NCBI RefSeq assembly: GCF_000621565.1
Contig: NZ_KK211308.1
Coordinates: 1-64,000, forward strand
Length of the DNA stretch: 64,000 nt
Source: Butyrivibrio sp. LB2008
GTDB lineage: Bacteria; Bacillota; Clostridia; Lachnospirales; Lachnospiraceae
Direction: 5' to 3'
Below the pieces are notes generated by a model. It saw only the letters and a program-made list of their open reading frames with translations. It was not told where the DNA came from and did not search any database. This document shows positions 1-7,155 of this stretch, piece by piece. Both the position numbers and the translations under genes were made by a program. Within the stretch, counting starts at the first letter, position 1; each line of letters opens with the position of its first letter.

Positions 1-2
1 AT

Positions 3-278
3 CACATGCATCTGCTGATCTCCATGCCACCTGATGTTGCACCTGTAAAACTCATCAACTCGTTAAAATCACAGCTGTCCAAAGAAGTGAGAAATACATA
101 TAGAACACACGTTGAGAAATACCTATGGGGAGATTCACCCTTCTGGAGTGCAAGTTACTTCTGTGCCACTACCGGAAGTGTTTCTCTTGATACTGTCAAG
201 AAATACATTGAAGATCAACGAACAGAGGAACACAAACGCAAATACATTAAGACGGGGAAATACAAAAAGAAAAGCTAG
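3..278 (+). CDS. tnpA: IS200/IS605-family transposase TnpA, 3' part
   Basis: C-terminal part of a Y1 (HUH) single-strand transposase; the 5' end lies outside the window. The open frame begins with His-Met-His, the metal-binding HUH pair, followed by LLISMPP, typical of this family. Further on come FWSASYFCATTG and TVKKYIEDQ, matching the family's C-terminal strand and the helix that carries the catalytic Tyr and Gln (Y in KKYIEDQ). The protein ends in a basic tail. Family knowledge: TnpA cuts and rejoins single-stranded DNA at subterminal hairpins. A hairpin of the expected kind follows the stop codon at once. No TnpB gene follows. Whether the full copy is intact cannot be judged here. Confidence 0.85.
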   Translation, partial: HMHLLISMPPDVAPVKLINSLKSQLSKEVRNTYRTHVEKYLWGDSPFWSASYFCATTGSVSLDTVKKYIEDQRTEEHKRKYIKTGKYKKKS

Positions 279-279
279 T

Positions 280-323
280 GCGATTCATCCCACAACCGAC
301 TTCATCGGAAGGGGTTTTCTCGC
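280..323 (+). mobile_element. IS200/IS605 right-end hairpin
   Basis: Two bases after the transposase stop, GCGATTC and TTCTCGC flank an imperfect palindrome with CCGA/TCGG around a CTTCA loop. The position and shape match the right-end hairpin recognised by IS200/IS605 transposases. The exact cleavage site cannot be fixed. Between here and the next gene (517) I see no gene. Confidence 0.6.
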
Positions 324-516
324 ACGATATTTATAATTATTTTATATTTTTCCTCTTCATTTTCCAAATGCTTTCGTCGATAAAAAAATTAGAAATGGGT
401 AAGTATTCGCTCATGGTATTTGAAAAGGATTTCAACACCACAGCTCTCTCAGTTCAAGTATACTGACAGGATGACATTTGGAAAGAGCGCACTTTTTACA
501 AGGAGGTAATAAAAAT

Positions 517-1392
517 ATGTCAGGAATAAGCAGTATTTCCGCATCCGGCGGTAACTCAGAGATTACCAAAACTTCTTATGCAAATAAAAGCAATCAGGCA
601 ACTGCGGCCAAAGCTTCTCAATCTGCCAAAACAGAATTAAAGTCATGGAGTCCGATTGATACAAAGAGTTCGCTCGTTCCCTCAATGACAGATTACGGTA
701 TGACCATCGGCAATGTAGAGCTTTCGGATAAAGCCAAAGACTATCTTGATAAGCTCAAAGCAAAATATCACAACATGGAATTCATCACCGTCAGCAAGGA
801 TATGAAGGCGCAGGTTCAGCAGAATGCTGCGGCATACGGCAATGCCAACAAGATGGTAGTTCTCATAGATGAAGAAAAGCTTGAGCGCATGGCCACAGAC
901 GAAGCCTTCCGCACTAAGTACGAAGGAATCATCGCTTCATCACAGGCCAAAATGATGCAGGCAAAGATGGGACTTACCAGCAGCGGCGCAAATATAAAGA
1001 ATTTCGGAATGTCCGTCGATTCAAACGGAAAAGAGAGTTTCTTCGCTACAGTAAGCGATTCTCTCGATCTGCAGAAAAAGCGCCTTGAGAAAAAGGCTGC
1101 CGAAAAGAAAGCGGAAAAAGCCAAAGAAAAGAAAGCAGCTGAAAAAGAAGCCCGTGAAGAGCGCATTCAGAAAGCTAAAGACAAAAAAGCCAAGAAGACT
1201 GAGTCTGATAAGCCAAGCTCTGATAAAAATGAGATCGAAGAAGCTGATGACGAGAAATTTGTAATATTTGAGGCCGATTCAATGGAAGATCTTTTATCTA
1301 AAGTTCAGACATACGCTTACAACAGTTCATCAAACAAGATCTTGGCTACTTCCGAGCGCACCCTCGGAACTACGATTGATTTCAAGGGATAA
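517..1392 (+). CDS. DUF6033-like protein with Lys/Ala-rich coiled coil
   Basis: A 291-residue soluble protein of unknown function. It resembles Lachnospiraceae proteins annotated DUF6033, a family assignment made from memory. The start is set at the ATG at 517 because AGGAGG lies 11 bases upstream; an upstream in-frame start has no ribosome site. Residues 1-50 are Ser/Thr/Ala-rich and low in complexity. A folded part follows (about 60-200) with ELSDKAKDYLDKLKAKY and VVLIDEEKLERM. Residues about 195-245 are a highly charged Lys/Glu/Ala helix, probably a coiled coil. There is no signal peptide or membrane segment. It is monocistronic and ends in a strong hairpin shared with rlmN on the other strand. 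Confidence 0.6.
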   Translation: MSGISSISASGGNSEITKTSYANKSNQATAAKASQSAKTELKSWSPIDTKSSLVPSMTDYGMTIGNVELSDKAKDYLDKLKAKYHNMEFITVSKDMKAQVQQNAAAYGNANKMVVLIDEEKLERMATDEAFRTKYEGIIASSQAKMMQAKMGLTSSGANIKNFGMSVDSNGKESFFATVSDSLDLQKKRLEKKAAEKKAEKAKEKKAAEKEAREERIQKAKDKKAKKTESDKPSSDKNEIEEADDEKFVIFEADSMEDLLSKVQTYAYNSSSNKILATSERTLGTTIDFKG

Positions 1393-1394
1393 CA

Positions 1395-1440
1395 AAGAGT
1401 CTGAGCACTACGATTTTGCAGTGCTCAGACTCTTATTTTT
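1395..1440. terminator. Bidirectional terminator shared with rlmN
   Basis: GAGTCTGAGCAC (1397-1408) pairs perfectly with GTGCTCAGACTC (1421-1432). A T-run follows on the plus strand and an A/T-rich flank on the other side. The rlmN stop codon lies inside the stem, so the last rlmN codons are also terminator sequence. Confidence 0.85.
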
Positions 1441-2496
1441 TTCACCGACATATCTTCTTCTGAGCTGGCCGCAGGCACCGTCTATGTCCCTGCCCATCTC
1501 TCTACGAATCGTCGCATTTATCCTGTTCTTTTCAAGCTTTTCCTTGAACTTCACCGCATGAGAACGGTCTGTAGGTTTGAAATCTCTTTCTTTTATCGGA
1601 TTCACGGGAATCAAGTTTACAACACAGTTAAGTCCGGACAAAAGCTTAGACAATTCGGCTGCATCTTCATCAGAATCGTTAACTCCCGCAACAAGCGAGT
1701 ACTCAAAAGTAAGCTGTCTTCCGGTCTTGTCAAAATAGGTCTTGCAAGCATTCAGCACTTCATGAATCTCATACTTATTTGCGATAGGCATGAGCTCTTT
1801 TCGCTTGTCATTATTGGATGCGTGAAGAGAAAGTGCCAGATTTATAGACAATTTCTTTTCCGCAAGTTCTAAGATCTTAGGCACGATACCGCATGTGGAT
1901 ACCGTAAGATTGCGCTGTCCGAGGTTCATTCCGTGCTCATCGGAAAGAAGCTCTATGAACTTAAGAAGATTATCATAGTTATCAAGCGGCTCTCCGCTAC
2001 CCATGACAACGACTCTGGATATCTTTTCCCCTGTGTAACATGCTATAGCATATATCTGATCAAGTATCTCCGATGGCAAAAGATTCCTCACAACGCCGTC
2101 AATTGTCGACGCGCAGAACCTGCATCCCATCCTGCATCCGACCTGCGAAGATACGCAGACGCTGTTGCCGAACTTGTACTTCATGAAAACGCTCTCGATA
2201 ACATTGCCGTCGTAGAGTCCGAAGAGGAACTTCTTGGTTCCGTCAATCTGCGACTCCTGCACCTGCACAACTTCAAGACTTGTATAGCTACACTTCTGAT
2301 CGAGCTTTTCTTTAAGCGACTTTGGGATGTTCTTCATCTCGTCGTAGTTTCTTGCTCTCTTGACATGCATCCAGTCATAGAGCTGCTTTGCCCTAAATGC
2401 TGGCTCACCGACCTCCTTGATGAATGTTGTAAGTTCATCGAAGTTTAGGGATTTTATGTCTATTTTGTTTTCTTTTCCTAAAATGTAACCGTTCAT
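1408..2496 (-). CDS. rlmN: 23S rRNA (adenine2503-C2)-methyltransferase RlmN
   Basis: Radical-SAM methylase that methylates C2 of A2503 in 23S rRNA (and A37 of some tRNAs) through a protein-bound methyl intermediate. It carries the Cx3Cx2C cluster motif in GCRMGCRFCAS, the GSGEPL SAM-contact motif, and a C-terminal ACGQLR containing the reactive Cys. Its length of 362 residues is normal. I chose the ATG at 2496 because GGAAAG precedes it; four more codons upstream have no ribosome site. In related genomes rlmN follows rsmB closely. Here a CPBP protease gene and a toxin-like element separate them. Confidence 0.97.
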   Translation of the reverse strand: MNGYILGKENKIDIKSLNFDELTTFIKEVGEPAFRAKQLYDWMHVKRARNYDEMKNIPKSLKEKLDQKCSYTSLEVVQVQESQIDGTKKFLFGLYDGNVIESVFMKYKFGNSVCVSSQVGCRMGCRFCASTIDGVVRNLLPSEILDQIYAIACYTGEKISRVVVMGSGEPLDNYDNLLKFIELLSDEHGMNLGQRNLTVSTCGIVPKILELAEKKLSINLALSLHASNNDKRKELMPIANKYEIHEVLNACKTYFDKTGRQLTFEYSLVAGVNDSDEDAAELSKLLSGLNCVVNLIPVNPIKERDFKPTDRSHAVKFKEKLEKNRINATIRREMGRDIDGACGQLRRRYVGEKNKSLSTAKS

Positions 2497-2652
2497 AATT
2501 CTTTCCATTGACTATCAAACATTCGTTCTATATAATCTTATTTTGGTGCTACCAGTAATTACGGTAGGCGGTTAGTCCTTCTATCGGAGGACTGTGACCT
2601 CCGTTAATCATAGAAATCTCTCATGAGAAATCTTTGTTGGAGGAACTTGCGT

Positions 2653-2876
2653 ATGCTCACCATCACTGACCTTATCGCAGTGCTTGCGCTGTGTGCGACT
2701 TATATTTGATAGTATTCCTATCAAATATAAATCGCTACGCTATAGATGCGACCGATGCGCAGATGAATTATGCAAGCTAAAGCTTGCGCGCATCGGCGCG
2801 AAAAGAGTCGCAAGCGACTCTTTGTTCTAGTCTTGGTTATATGCATGGAAAGCATGATTCCAAGACACAAAAATAA
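2653..2876 (+). pseudogene. Broken type I toxin-like small hydrophobic peptide
   Basis: GGAGG precedes an ATG at 2653 that reads MLTITDLIAVLALCAT and then hits a stop after two more codons. At 2820 the same coding sense resumes as LCSSLGYMHGKHDSKTQK and stops at 2874. Joining the halves across the flanking GCGACT repeats gives a 34-residue protein with one hydrophobic helix and a basic tail, like Fst/TxpA-type or 'holin-like' toxins of Firmicutes. It is too short to assign on sequence alone; the family call is an inference. A terminator-like hairpin follows. Confidence 0.45.
2701..2819. mobile_element. 119-bp palindrome-rich insert in the toxin-like gene
   Basis: The insert splits a small gene and lies between two copies of GCGACT (2695-2700 and 2814-2819). 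Removing the insert with one copy restores the frame exactly. It contains three hairpins: TATATTTGATAG/CTATCAAATATA, CGATGCGC/GCGCATCG, and GAGTCGC/GCGACTC at its right end. It encodes no protein. It could be a MITE- or REP-like element, although the terminal inverted repeats are not clear. Confidence 0.45.
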
Positions 2877-3002
2877 CCGCCTGGCCTGAGAAACTAAGCG
2901 GTTATCACAACGTTTATTCATCTTGGGACTAACCGTCTACCGGTAGCACCTTTTCTTTTATTATACTACCATCAACTTATAGCATCGTCAAACAATTCTT
3001 CT

Positions 3003-3818
3003 CTACTCCTGGCATAACACCTCACCTCTGCAAACTCTGCGGTTTCTGAGTATCAATCCCAGCACCAGTATAAACGCCAAAGGAATAATACCGCTTACAG
3101 GATTCATAAATATATCATAAGTCTTATTTAATTTAAATTCCCCTACAGGCACAAAGATAAGCGAATATGAAAGTTCCTCGGTCATATGCAATAAATACGC
3201 AGGAATAAATGATCTAGTAGCTCTTCTTACTTCAACAAACAGCGGTGTCCACATAAGCATAATCACGATTCCCGAAAGTATTGTTTTTAATTTCATATCG
3301 CCATCCAGTCCGACAAAGTAAAGATAATACGGGATATGCCAACATCCCCAGATAAGTCCTGTTGAAAGATATATCAAATAATCGTTCCACTCTGTTTTTT
3401 CAAAAAAGGGAACCATATTGCCGCGCCAGGTTATTTCTTCTACAAGGTTCTTGAGAACAGCCCCGGCCACAACAACACCTACAAGCGATCTGTCAAATCC
3501 ACCAACTATAGTCTGATTAAACTGATATGCTGTTCTTGTACATACAATTGAAATCAACGGAAAAATAAGAAGTGAAATAGCATAGATTTTTGCATTCCGG
3601 CCAAAGTTCATTTTGAACCCAACAGGCTCGAAGTACCCCTTATTGGTCAATCTGATGATCATAGATATAAGAAGCGGAAGTATTAACCATATCAGCATTC
3701 CCAAAGACTGCCCTTCAGGCTGCTCTGTCAGTACCATATCTATAGCTCTTCCTATAAAACCTGCTGCCAAAGTAAAAACAGAAAAAGCAACGATTACAAG
3801 CTTATCTCTTTTCTTCAT
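3003..3818 (-). CDS. CPBP-family intramembrane metalloprotease
   Basis: A 271-residue protein with about seven or eight membrane segments. Motif 1 of the CPBP (Abi/Rce1-like) family is present as VEEITWRGN, with the Glu-Glu and Arg of EExxxR. Motif 2 is in LIWGCWHIPYY, with the conserved His. The family includes CAAX-prenyl-type and bacteriocin-immunity-type glutamic intramembrane proteases. No lantibiotic or bacteriocin gene adjoins, so the substrate is unknown. A regulator remnant lies just upstream. The start at 3818 (MKKRDK) is the natural one. Confidence 0.85.
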   Translation of the reverse strand: MKKRDKLVIVAFSVFTLAAGFIGRAIDMVLTEQPEGQSLGMLIWLILPLLISMIIRLTNKGYFEPVGFKMNFGRNAKIYAISLLIFPLISIVCTRTAYQFNQTIVGGFDRSLVGVVVAGAVLKNLVEEITWRGNMVPFFEKTEWNDYLIYLSTGLIWGCWHIPYYLYFVGLDGDMKLKTILSGIVIMLMWTPLFVEVRRATRSFIPAYLLHMTEELSYSLIFVPVGEFKLNKTYDIFMNPVSGIIPLAFILVLGLILRNRRVCRGEVLCQE

Positions 3819-3846
3819 TATTCAACCCGCCTTCCGCCTTATTGTG

Positions 3847-4011
3847 TCATTTCAGTAACTTCTTTGCCTTGGTACACCACTTGAGATACGTCTCGCATGT
3901 ATCTATCCCGAAAGTAACCGTGAGATAGAAATTTATATGATCTTTTTCATCTATTACTTTTTCAAGATTCTCCTTATATATCCTAAGAATCTGCAATTCA
4001 TCTTTTTTATT
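3847..4011 (-). pseudogene. C-terminal remnant of a PadR/MerR-like regulator
   Basis: The minus strand is open for about 54 codons with no plausible start: an upstream stop at 4012 and no ATG or ribosome site. It reads YKENLEKVIDEKDHINFYL and then FGIDTCETYLKWCTKAKKLL. The pattern of a long charged helix followed by FGI..E.Y..WC..A...L resembles the C-terminal dimerisation helix of PadR-family regulators. The DNA-binding part is missing and its 5' edge overlaps the end of rsmB. It probably once controlled the CPBP gene downstream. Confidence 0.45.
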
Positions 4012-5422
4012 TCACTACTCTCTTAAGTTTTGCAATAAAGAACCCGTCTGTTCCGAATTCTCCGGGAAGGAGCTGTATATAGCCCTTCTTTGCGGTATCT
4101 TTTATGTTATATTTATCATTTTCAAGAATGTACTTAGGAAGTACATCTGTGATATCCACAGGCTCAAACGGCAACTCGTTGCAGATTCTTGTGATCATCT
4201 GCTCATTCTCTGCCTTGTTTACTGTACATGTGGAATACATAAGCGTTCCGCCGACCTTAACATAGTCCCAGCAGGATTTTACGATATCCCACTGAAGTTT
4301 GGTAAGTTCGGTAAGCTTGTCTTTTTTGATATTATGCTTGATATCGCTCTTTCTTCCAATAATTCCAAGTCCGGAACACGGAACATCGAGATAAAGATAA
4401 TCAGCATTTCTCTTCATGTTATCATCATGGATCTTGGCATCGACAACCTCTATTGTGATATTATCAAGCCCAAGCCTGGCTGCATTCTCTGCAATAAGCT
4501 CCTTCTTGGATACCGATACATCTCTGGAAAAGACCTTTCCGTCCGCGCCGACCTTCTGCGCCGCATGCATGCTCTTTCCACCCGGAGCGGCACATACATC
4601 AATTACTGTACGCCCCTTTAAAATATCTGCAATCTCAGTGACAAGCATTGAACTTACGTCCTGAACAGCAAATCTTCCTTCAGCATATCCGGGAAGATAC
4701 TTGATATTATCAGTCTTTTCAAGTTCAAGTGCATATGGCAGGATCGGGTTCTCTTTTACAACAACTCCTGCGTCTTCAAGCTCCTTCTTGAGCTTATTAG
4801 CATTTTTCGCAGCAATTTCCATGTCGGATGGTCCACTAACCCCGTCCCCATGGTCCACTGTGCACCTGATGATTGTGGGGCGAGGTTCGAGGAAGAACTT
4901 GAGCATTCCTTCGGTTCTGTCAAAACCGTACTCTGTGAGCCACATCTTGCAAAGCCAGACAGGAACCGAATAGAGCACTGCAAGATAATCCGCTCCTCCG
5001 TTCTCTGCTTTGTCCGGGTATGAAATATTATCTTTGTTCCTTGAGATATTTCTGAGAACGCCGTTCACAAAGCCCTTGAGACCTGCAAACTTATGCTTCT
5101 GTGCAAGTTTTACCGCCTCGTTACAAGCGGCGCTGTCGGGAATACTGTCCATAAACATGATCTGGTACGTTCCCATTCTTATAAGACTTCTGATCAGAGG
5201 CTGCATCTTTTTTACCTCTGTCTTCGAAAAAGAATCTATAACATAGTCTATCTGTATATTTCTCTCAAGGCAGCCCTCAACCACTCTTTTGATAAACGCT
5301 TTGTCTCTTGTTTCCAGATAATCATATTTTTCAAGCGCATCCTTTAAGAGCGTAGTTTTCCTGCCGCCATCCTTGTCGTACTCCATCAGGATGTTAAGTA
5401 CTATCTCCCTAATATTCACCAT
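4007..5422 (-). CDS. rsmB: 16S rRNA (cytosine967-C5)-methyltransferase RsmB
   Basis: SAM-dependent m5C methylase of 16S rRNA. Residues 1-140 form a NusB-like RNA-binding domain. The catalytic domain follows, with the SAM loop DVCAAPGGKS, motif IV DVPCSGLG and the catalytic cysteine in YSTCTVNKAENEQ. Its length of 471 residues is normal. The ATG at 5422 is chosen; a TTG directly before it is also possible. The start abuts the stop of the histidine phosphatase gene, so the two are probably translated together. In related genomes rsmB usually follows the YugP-like gene, which here lies some 39 kb away. Confidence 0.95.
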   Translation of the reverse strand: MVNIREIVLNILMEYDKDGGRKTTLLKDALEKYDYLETRDKAFIKRVVEGCLERNIQIDYVIDSFSKTEVKKMQPLIRSLIRMGTYQIMFMDSIPDSAACNEAVKLAQKHKFAGLKGFVNGVLRNISRNKDNISYPDKAENGGADYLAVLYSVPVWLCKMWLTEYGFDRTEGMLKFFLEPRPTIIRCTVDHGDGVSGPSDMEIAAKNANKLKKELEDAGVVVKENPILPYALELEKTDNIKYLPGYAEGRFAVQDVSSMLVTEIADILKGRTVIDVCAAPGGKSMHAAQKVGADGKVFSRDVSVSKKELIAENAARLGLDNITIEVVDAKIHDDNMKRNADYLYLDVPCSGLGIIGRKSDIKHNIKKDKLTELTKLQWDIVKSCWDYVKVGGTLMYSTCTVNKAENEQMITRICNELPFEPVDITDVLPKYILENDKYNIKDTAKKGYIQLLPGEFGTDGFFIAKLKRVVK

Positions 5423-5425
5423 CAA

Positions 5426-6208
5426 TCAGTGCCTCTCATTTTTATTTTCGTATCTCTCGCAGAACCTTGCCGAAAAAGAAGGTTCTTCCCCCGCGATATT
5501 AAGATGAGTAATGTCTCCCATCCCTATTGTTCTGAACGTTCCTATTCCCTTCTCGCGCTCTTCGGAAGCTACGATCGTAACCGAAGTCGGCGCAAGTGCA
5601 ATAAATTGAAACAGAACAAAAGGTGAGACATTCCATAGATATGACAGAAGAACAGACGTAATGCCATAATGGCAGAAAAAAGCTATAACTTTGTCATTAC
5701 TCTCATTTACCTTAAATATCAGTCCGTCTTTCTCGTAGCCCTGCTTACGCAAAAATTCATCAAAAGACGAAACCACATAATCATACACCTTACACATATC
5801 GCTGTATATAACAGGTTCGGCATTTCTCCATGCATTTTTGTCAAAAAGCTCAGGATGCCTGCCATAATATGACGGAAGCATATCCCACAAAATTCTCGTC
5901 TCGTACCTGCCGGTCCCCGGATCTATTTTAAGCTCATTCTTATAAGCCTCTCTTGCGCTCTTTGAAAGATTCGGATCAAACTGAGCGGGAAACTCTTTTA
6001 ACCAGTCATAAGTGACCGCCTCTTTCCCAAGTGCCTTAAGCGAATACTCCGCAGTTTGCTGTGCCCTTCCAAGAGGCGACATGTAGATCTCATCGATGTT
6101 GTAATTCTTTATGTAATCGGCAAGAAGCTGCGCCTCTCTCTGCCCCTTCTCGGTAAGCCCGTCAATCTCGTAATCAGGATCACCGTGCCTAATAAATATC
6201 AGTTTCAT
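5426..6208 (-). CDS. Histidine phosphatase family protein
   Basis: A 260-residue phosphoglycerate-mutase-like enzyme. The catalytic phospho-histidine motif is FIRHGDPDY near residue 8, followed by GLTEKGQREAQ. A second Arg lies in SPLGRAQQTAEY and the second catalytic His in FFCHYGITS. The substrate cannot be told from sequence: cofactor-dependent mutases, CobC-like and general phosphatases share these motifs. The ATG at 6208 has AAGGAACG upstream. It is the first gene of a rsmB transcript and probably belongs to the flank rather than to the biosynthetic cluster. Confidence 0.85.
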   Translation of the reverse strand: MKLIFIRHGDPDYEIDGLTEKGQREAQLLADYIKNYNIDEIYMSPLGRAQQTAEYSLKALGKEAVTYDWLKEFPAQFDPNLSKSAREAYKNELKIDPGTGRYETRILWDMLPSYYGRHPELFDKNAWRNAEPVIYSDMCKVYDYVVSSFDEFLRKQGYEKDGLIFKVNESNDKVIAFFCHYGITSVLLSYLWNVSPFVLFQFIALAPTSVTIVASEEREKGIGTFRTIGMGDITHLNIAGEEPSFSARFCERYENKNERH

Positions 6209-6377
6209 TTATCGTTCCTTCATCAAAAAAATTAGCTCACGCTATGTAATTATTATATATCCAAATCGGCTTCCGGTGGGCTCTTAATTGGATTCTTATT
6301 AAGATCCCTGCGCTTAAAAGATCAGCCTTCATTTTTCGTGTTTCAAAAAACTTTTATTGTTTCTCAATAAAAAAATA

Positions 6378-6406
6378 TTGCAAATCAAAAAGGAACGTGT
6401 TATAAA
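6378..6406 (+). promoter_or_regulatory. Sigma-A-type promoter of the DUF2975 operon
   Basis: TTGCAA (6378-6383), a 17-base spacer and TATAAA (6401-6406). It lies about 40 bases upstream of the start, and GGAGG is correctly placed before the ATG at 6448. Confidence 0.6.
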
Positions 6407-6447
6407 AAAAATATACAAGTACTTGGTGAAACATTTTGGAGGAAAAC

Positions 6448-6924
6448 ATGGATAGCAGATTAAATAATTTCGTTAAAGCCATCTTGGATCTTTGCTTTTA
6501 TTTCGGAATCGTAGCAATAGCTACAGCTCCTTTATACCTGAAGTATGCAGTAAACCTTGCAATCTACACTTTGGGTGAAAGCACGGAATACAGCGCGATC
6601 AACGATCACTACGGATACGCAGTTGTTTCTATAATGATCGCAGGCACTGCCGCTCTTCTCATTTTGTATGAACTTCGAAAGATGATGAAAACAGTAACCG
6701 ACGACAACTGTTTTGTTGATGCCAATGTAAAAAGCCTTTACCGCATGGGTACTTATGCTTTTATCATAACAGGCATCAAACTTCTCAGATGTTTCGTATA
6801 TTTCACCCCGGCAGCCGTGATCATTGCAGGTGTATTTCTTTTCGCCGGACTGTTCAGTAAAGTCTTGGCGAGGGTCTTTGACAAGGCCGTGAGATACAAG
6901 CAGGAAAACGATTTAACCATTTAA
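6448..6924 (+). CDS. DUF2975 membrane protein
   Basis: A 158-residue protein with four predicted membrane helices (about residues 10-30, 48-70, 92-112 and 118-138). It matches the DUF2975 pattern, including DDNCFVDANVKSLYRMG between helices 2 and 3. Function is unknown. In Firmicutes, DUF2975 genes are usually followed by a small YozG-type HTH regulator, as here (16 bases downstream), and the pair tends to act as a membrane-linked regulatory unit. The start is the ATG at 6448 with GGAGGA before it; the earlier TTG lies within the ribosome site. Confidence 0.8.
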   Translation: MDSRLNNFVKAILDLCFYFGIVAIATAPLYLKYAVNLAIYTLGESTEYSAINDHYGYAVVSIMIAGTAALLILYELRKMMKTVTDDNCFVDANVKSLYRMGTYAFIITGIKLLRCFVYFTPAAVIIAGVFLFAGLFSKVLARVFDKAVRYKQENDLTI

Positions 6925-6940
6925 CGGGGCAGGTGAGAAT

Positions 6941-7153
6941 ATGATCGTAATAAACTTAGACGTAATGATGGCAAAGAGGAAAATGGGGCTGACCGAGCTC
7001 GCCGGTAAAGTCGGTATCACCCTGGCTAATCTTTCTATCCTAAAAAACAATAAGGCGAAGGCCGTCAGGCTCGAGACCCTTGATGCAATTTGTAAAGCTT
7101 TGGACTGTCAACCGGGAGATATCCTTGAATACGTTGACAACCAGGAGGAATAA
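6941..7153 (+). CDS. XRE-family HTH regulator, YozG-like
   Basis: A 70-residue DNA-binding protein that is essentially a single helix-turn-helix domain: LTELAGKVGITLANLSILKN, then RLETLDAICKALDCQPGDIL. The last motif is typical of the YozG/Cro-like subfamily. It has no ligand-binding domain. It is co-transcribed with the DUF2975 gene upstream and a large membrane protein three bases downstream, and probably regulates this operon. Confidence 0.88.
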   Translation: MIVINLDVMMAKRKMGLTELAGKVGITLANLSILKNNKAKAVRLETLDAICKALDCQPGDILEYVDNQEE

Positions 7154-7155
7154 GT

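Larger units (their letters stand above)
2545..2950. repeat. Inverted-repeat-bounded element with a broken toxin gene
   Basis: The left end reads GGTGCTACC, eight or nine extra bases, then CGGTAGGCGGTTAGTCC (2545-2578). The right end (2926-2950) is the inverted copy, GGACTAACCG through GGTAGCACC. The roughly 400-bp interval contains no intact gene. It holds a ribosome site and a short plus-strand reading frame split by a palindrome-rich insert, and a hairpin with ATAACCGC/GCGGTTAT arms after the broken gene. The arrangement suggests a small mobile or RNA-regulated cassette inserted between rlmN and the CPBP gene. Confidence 0.6.

Noticed and set aside
816-1166. Minus-strand 116-codon frame inside the DUF6033-like gene
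   Set aside because: Antisense shadow of the Lys/Ala-rich helix, giving an artificial Phe/Ser-rich protein.
2721-2921. Minus-strand 66-codon frame across the toxin-like element
   Set aside because: It lies over hairpins and the antisense of the broken mini-gene, has no ribosome site and a basic random-looking composition.
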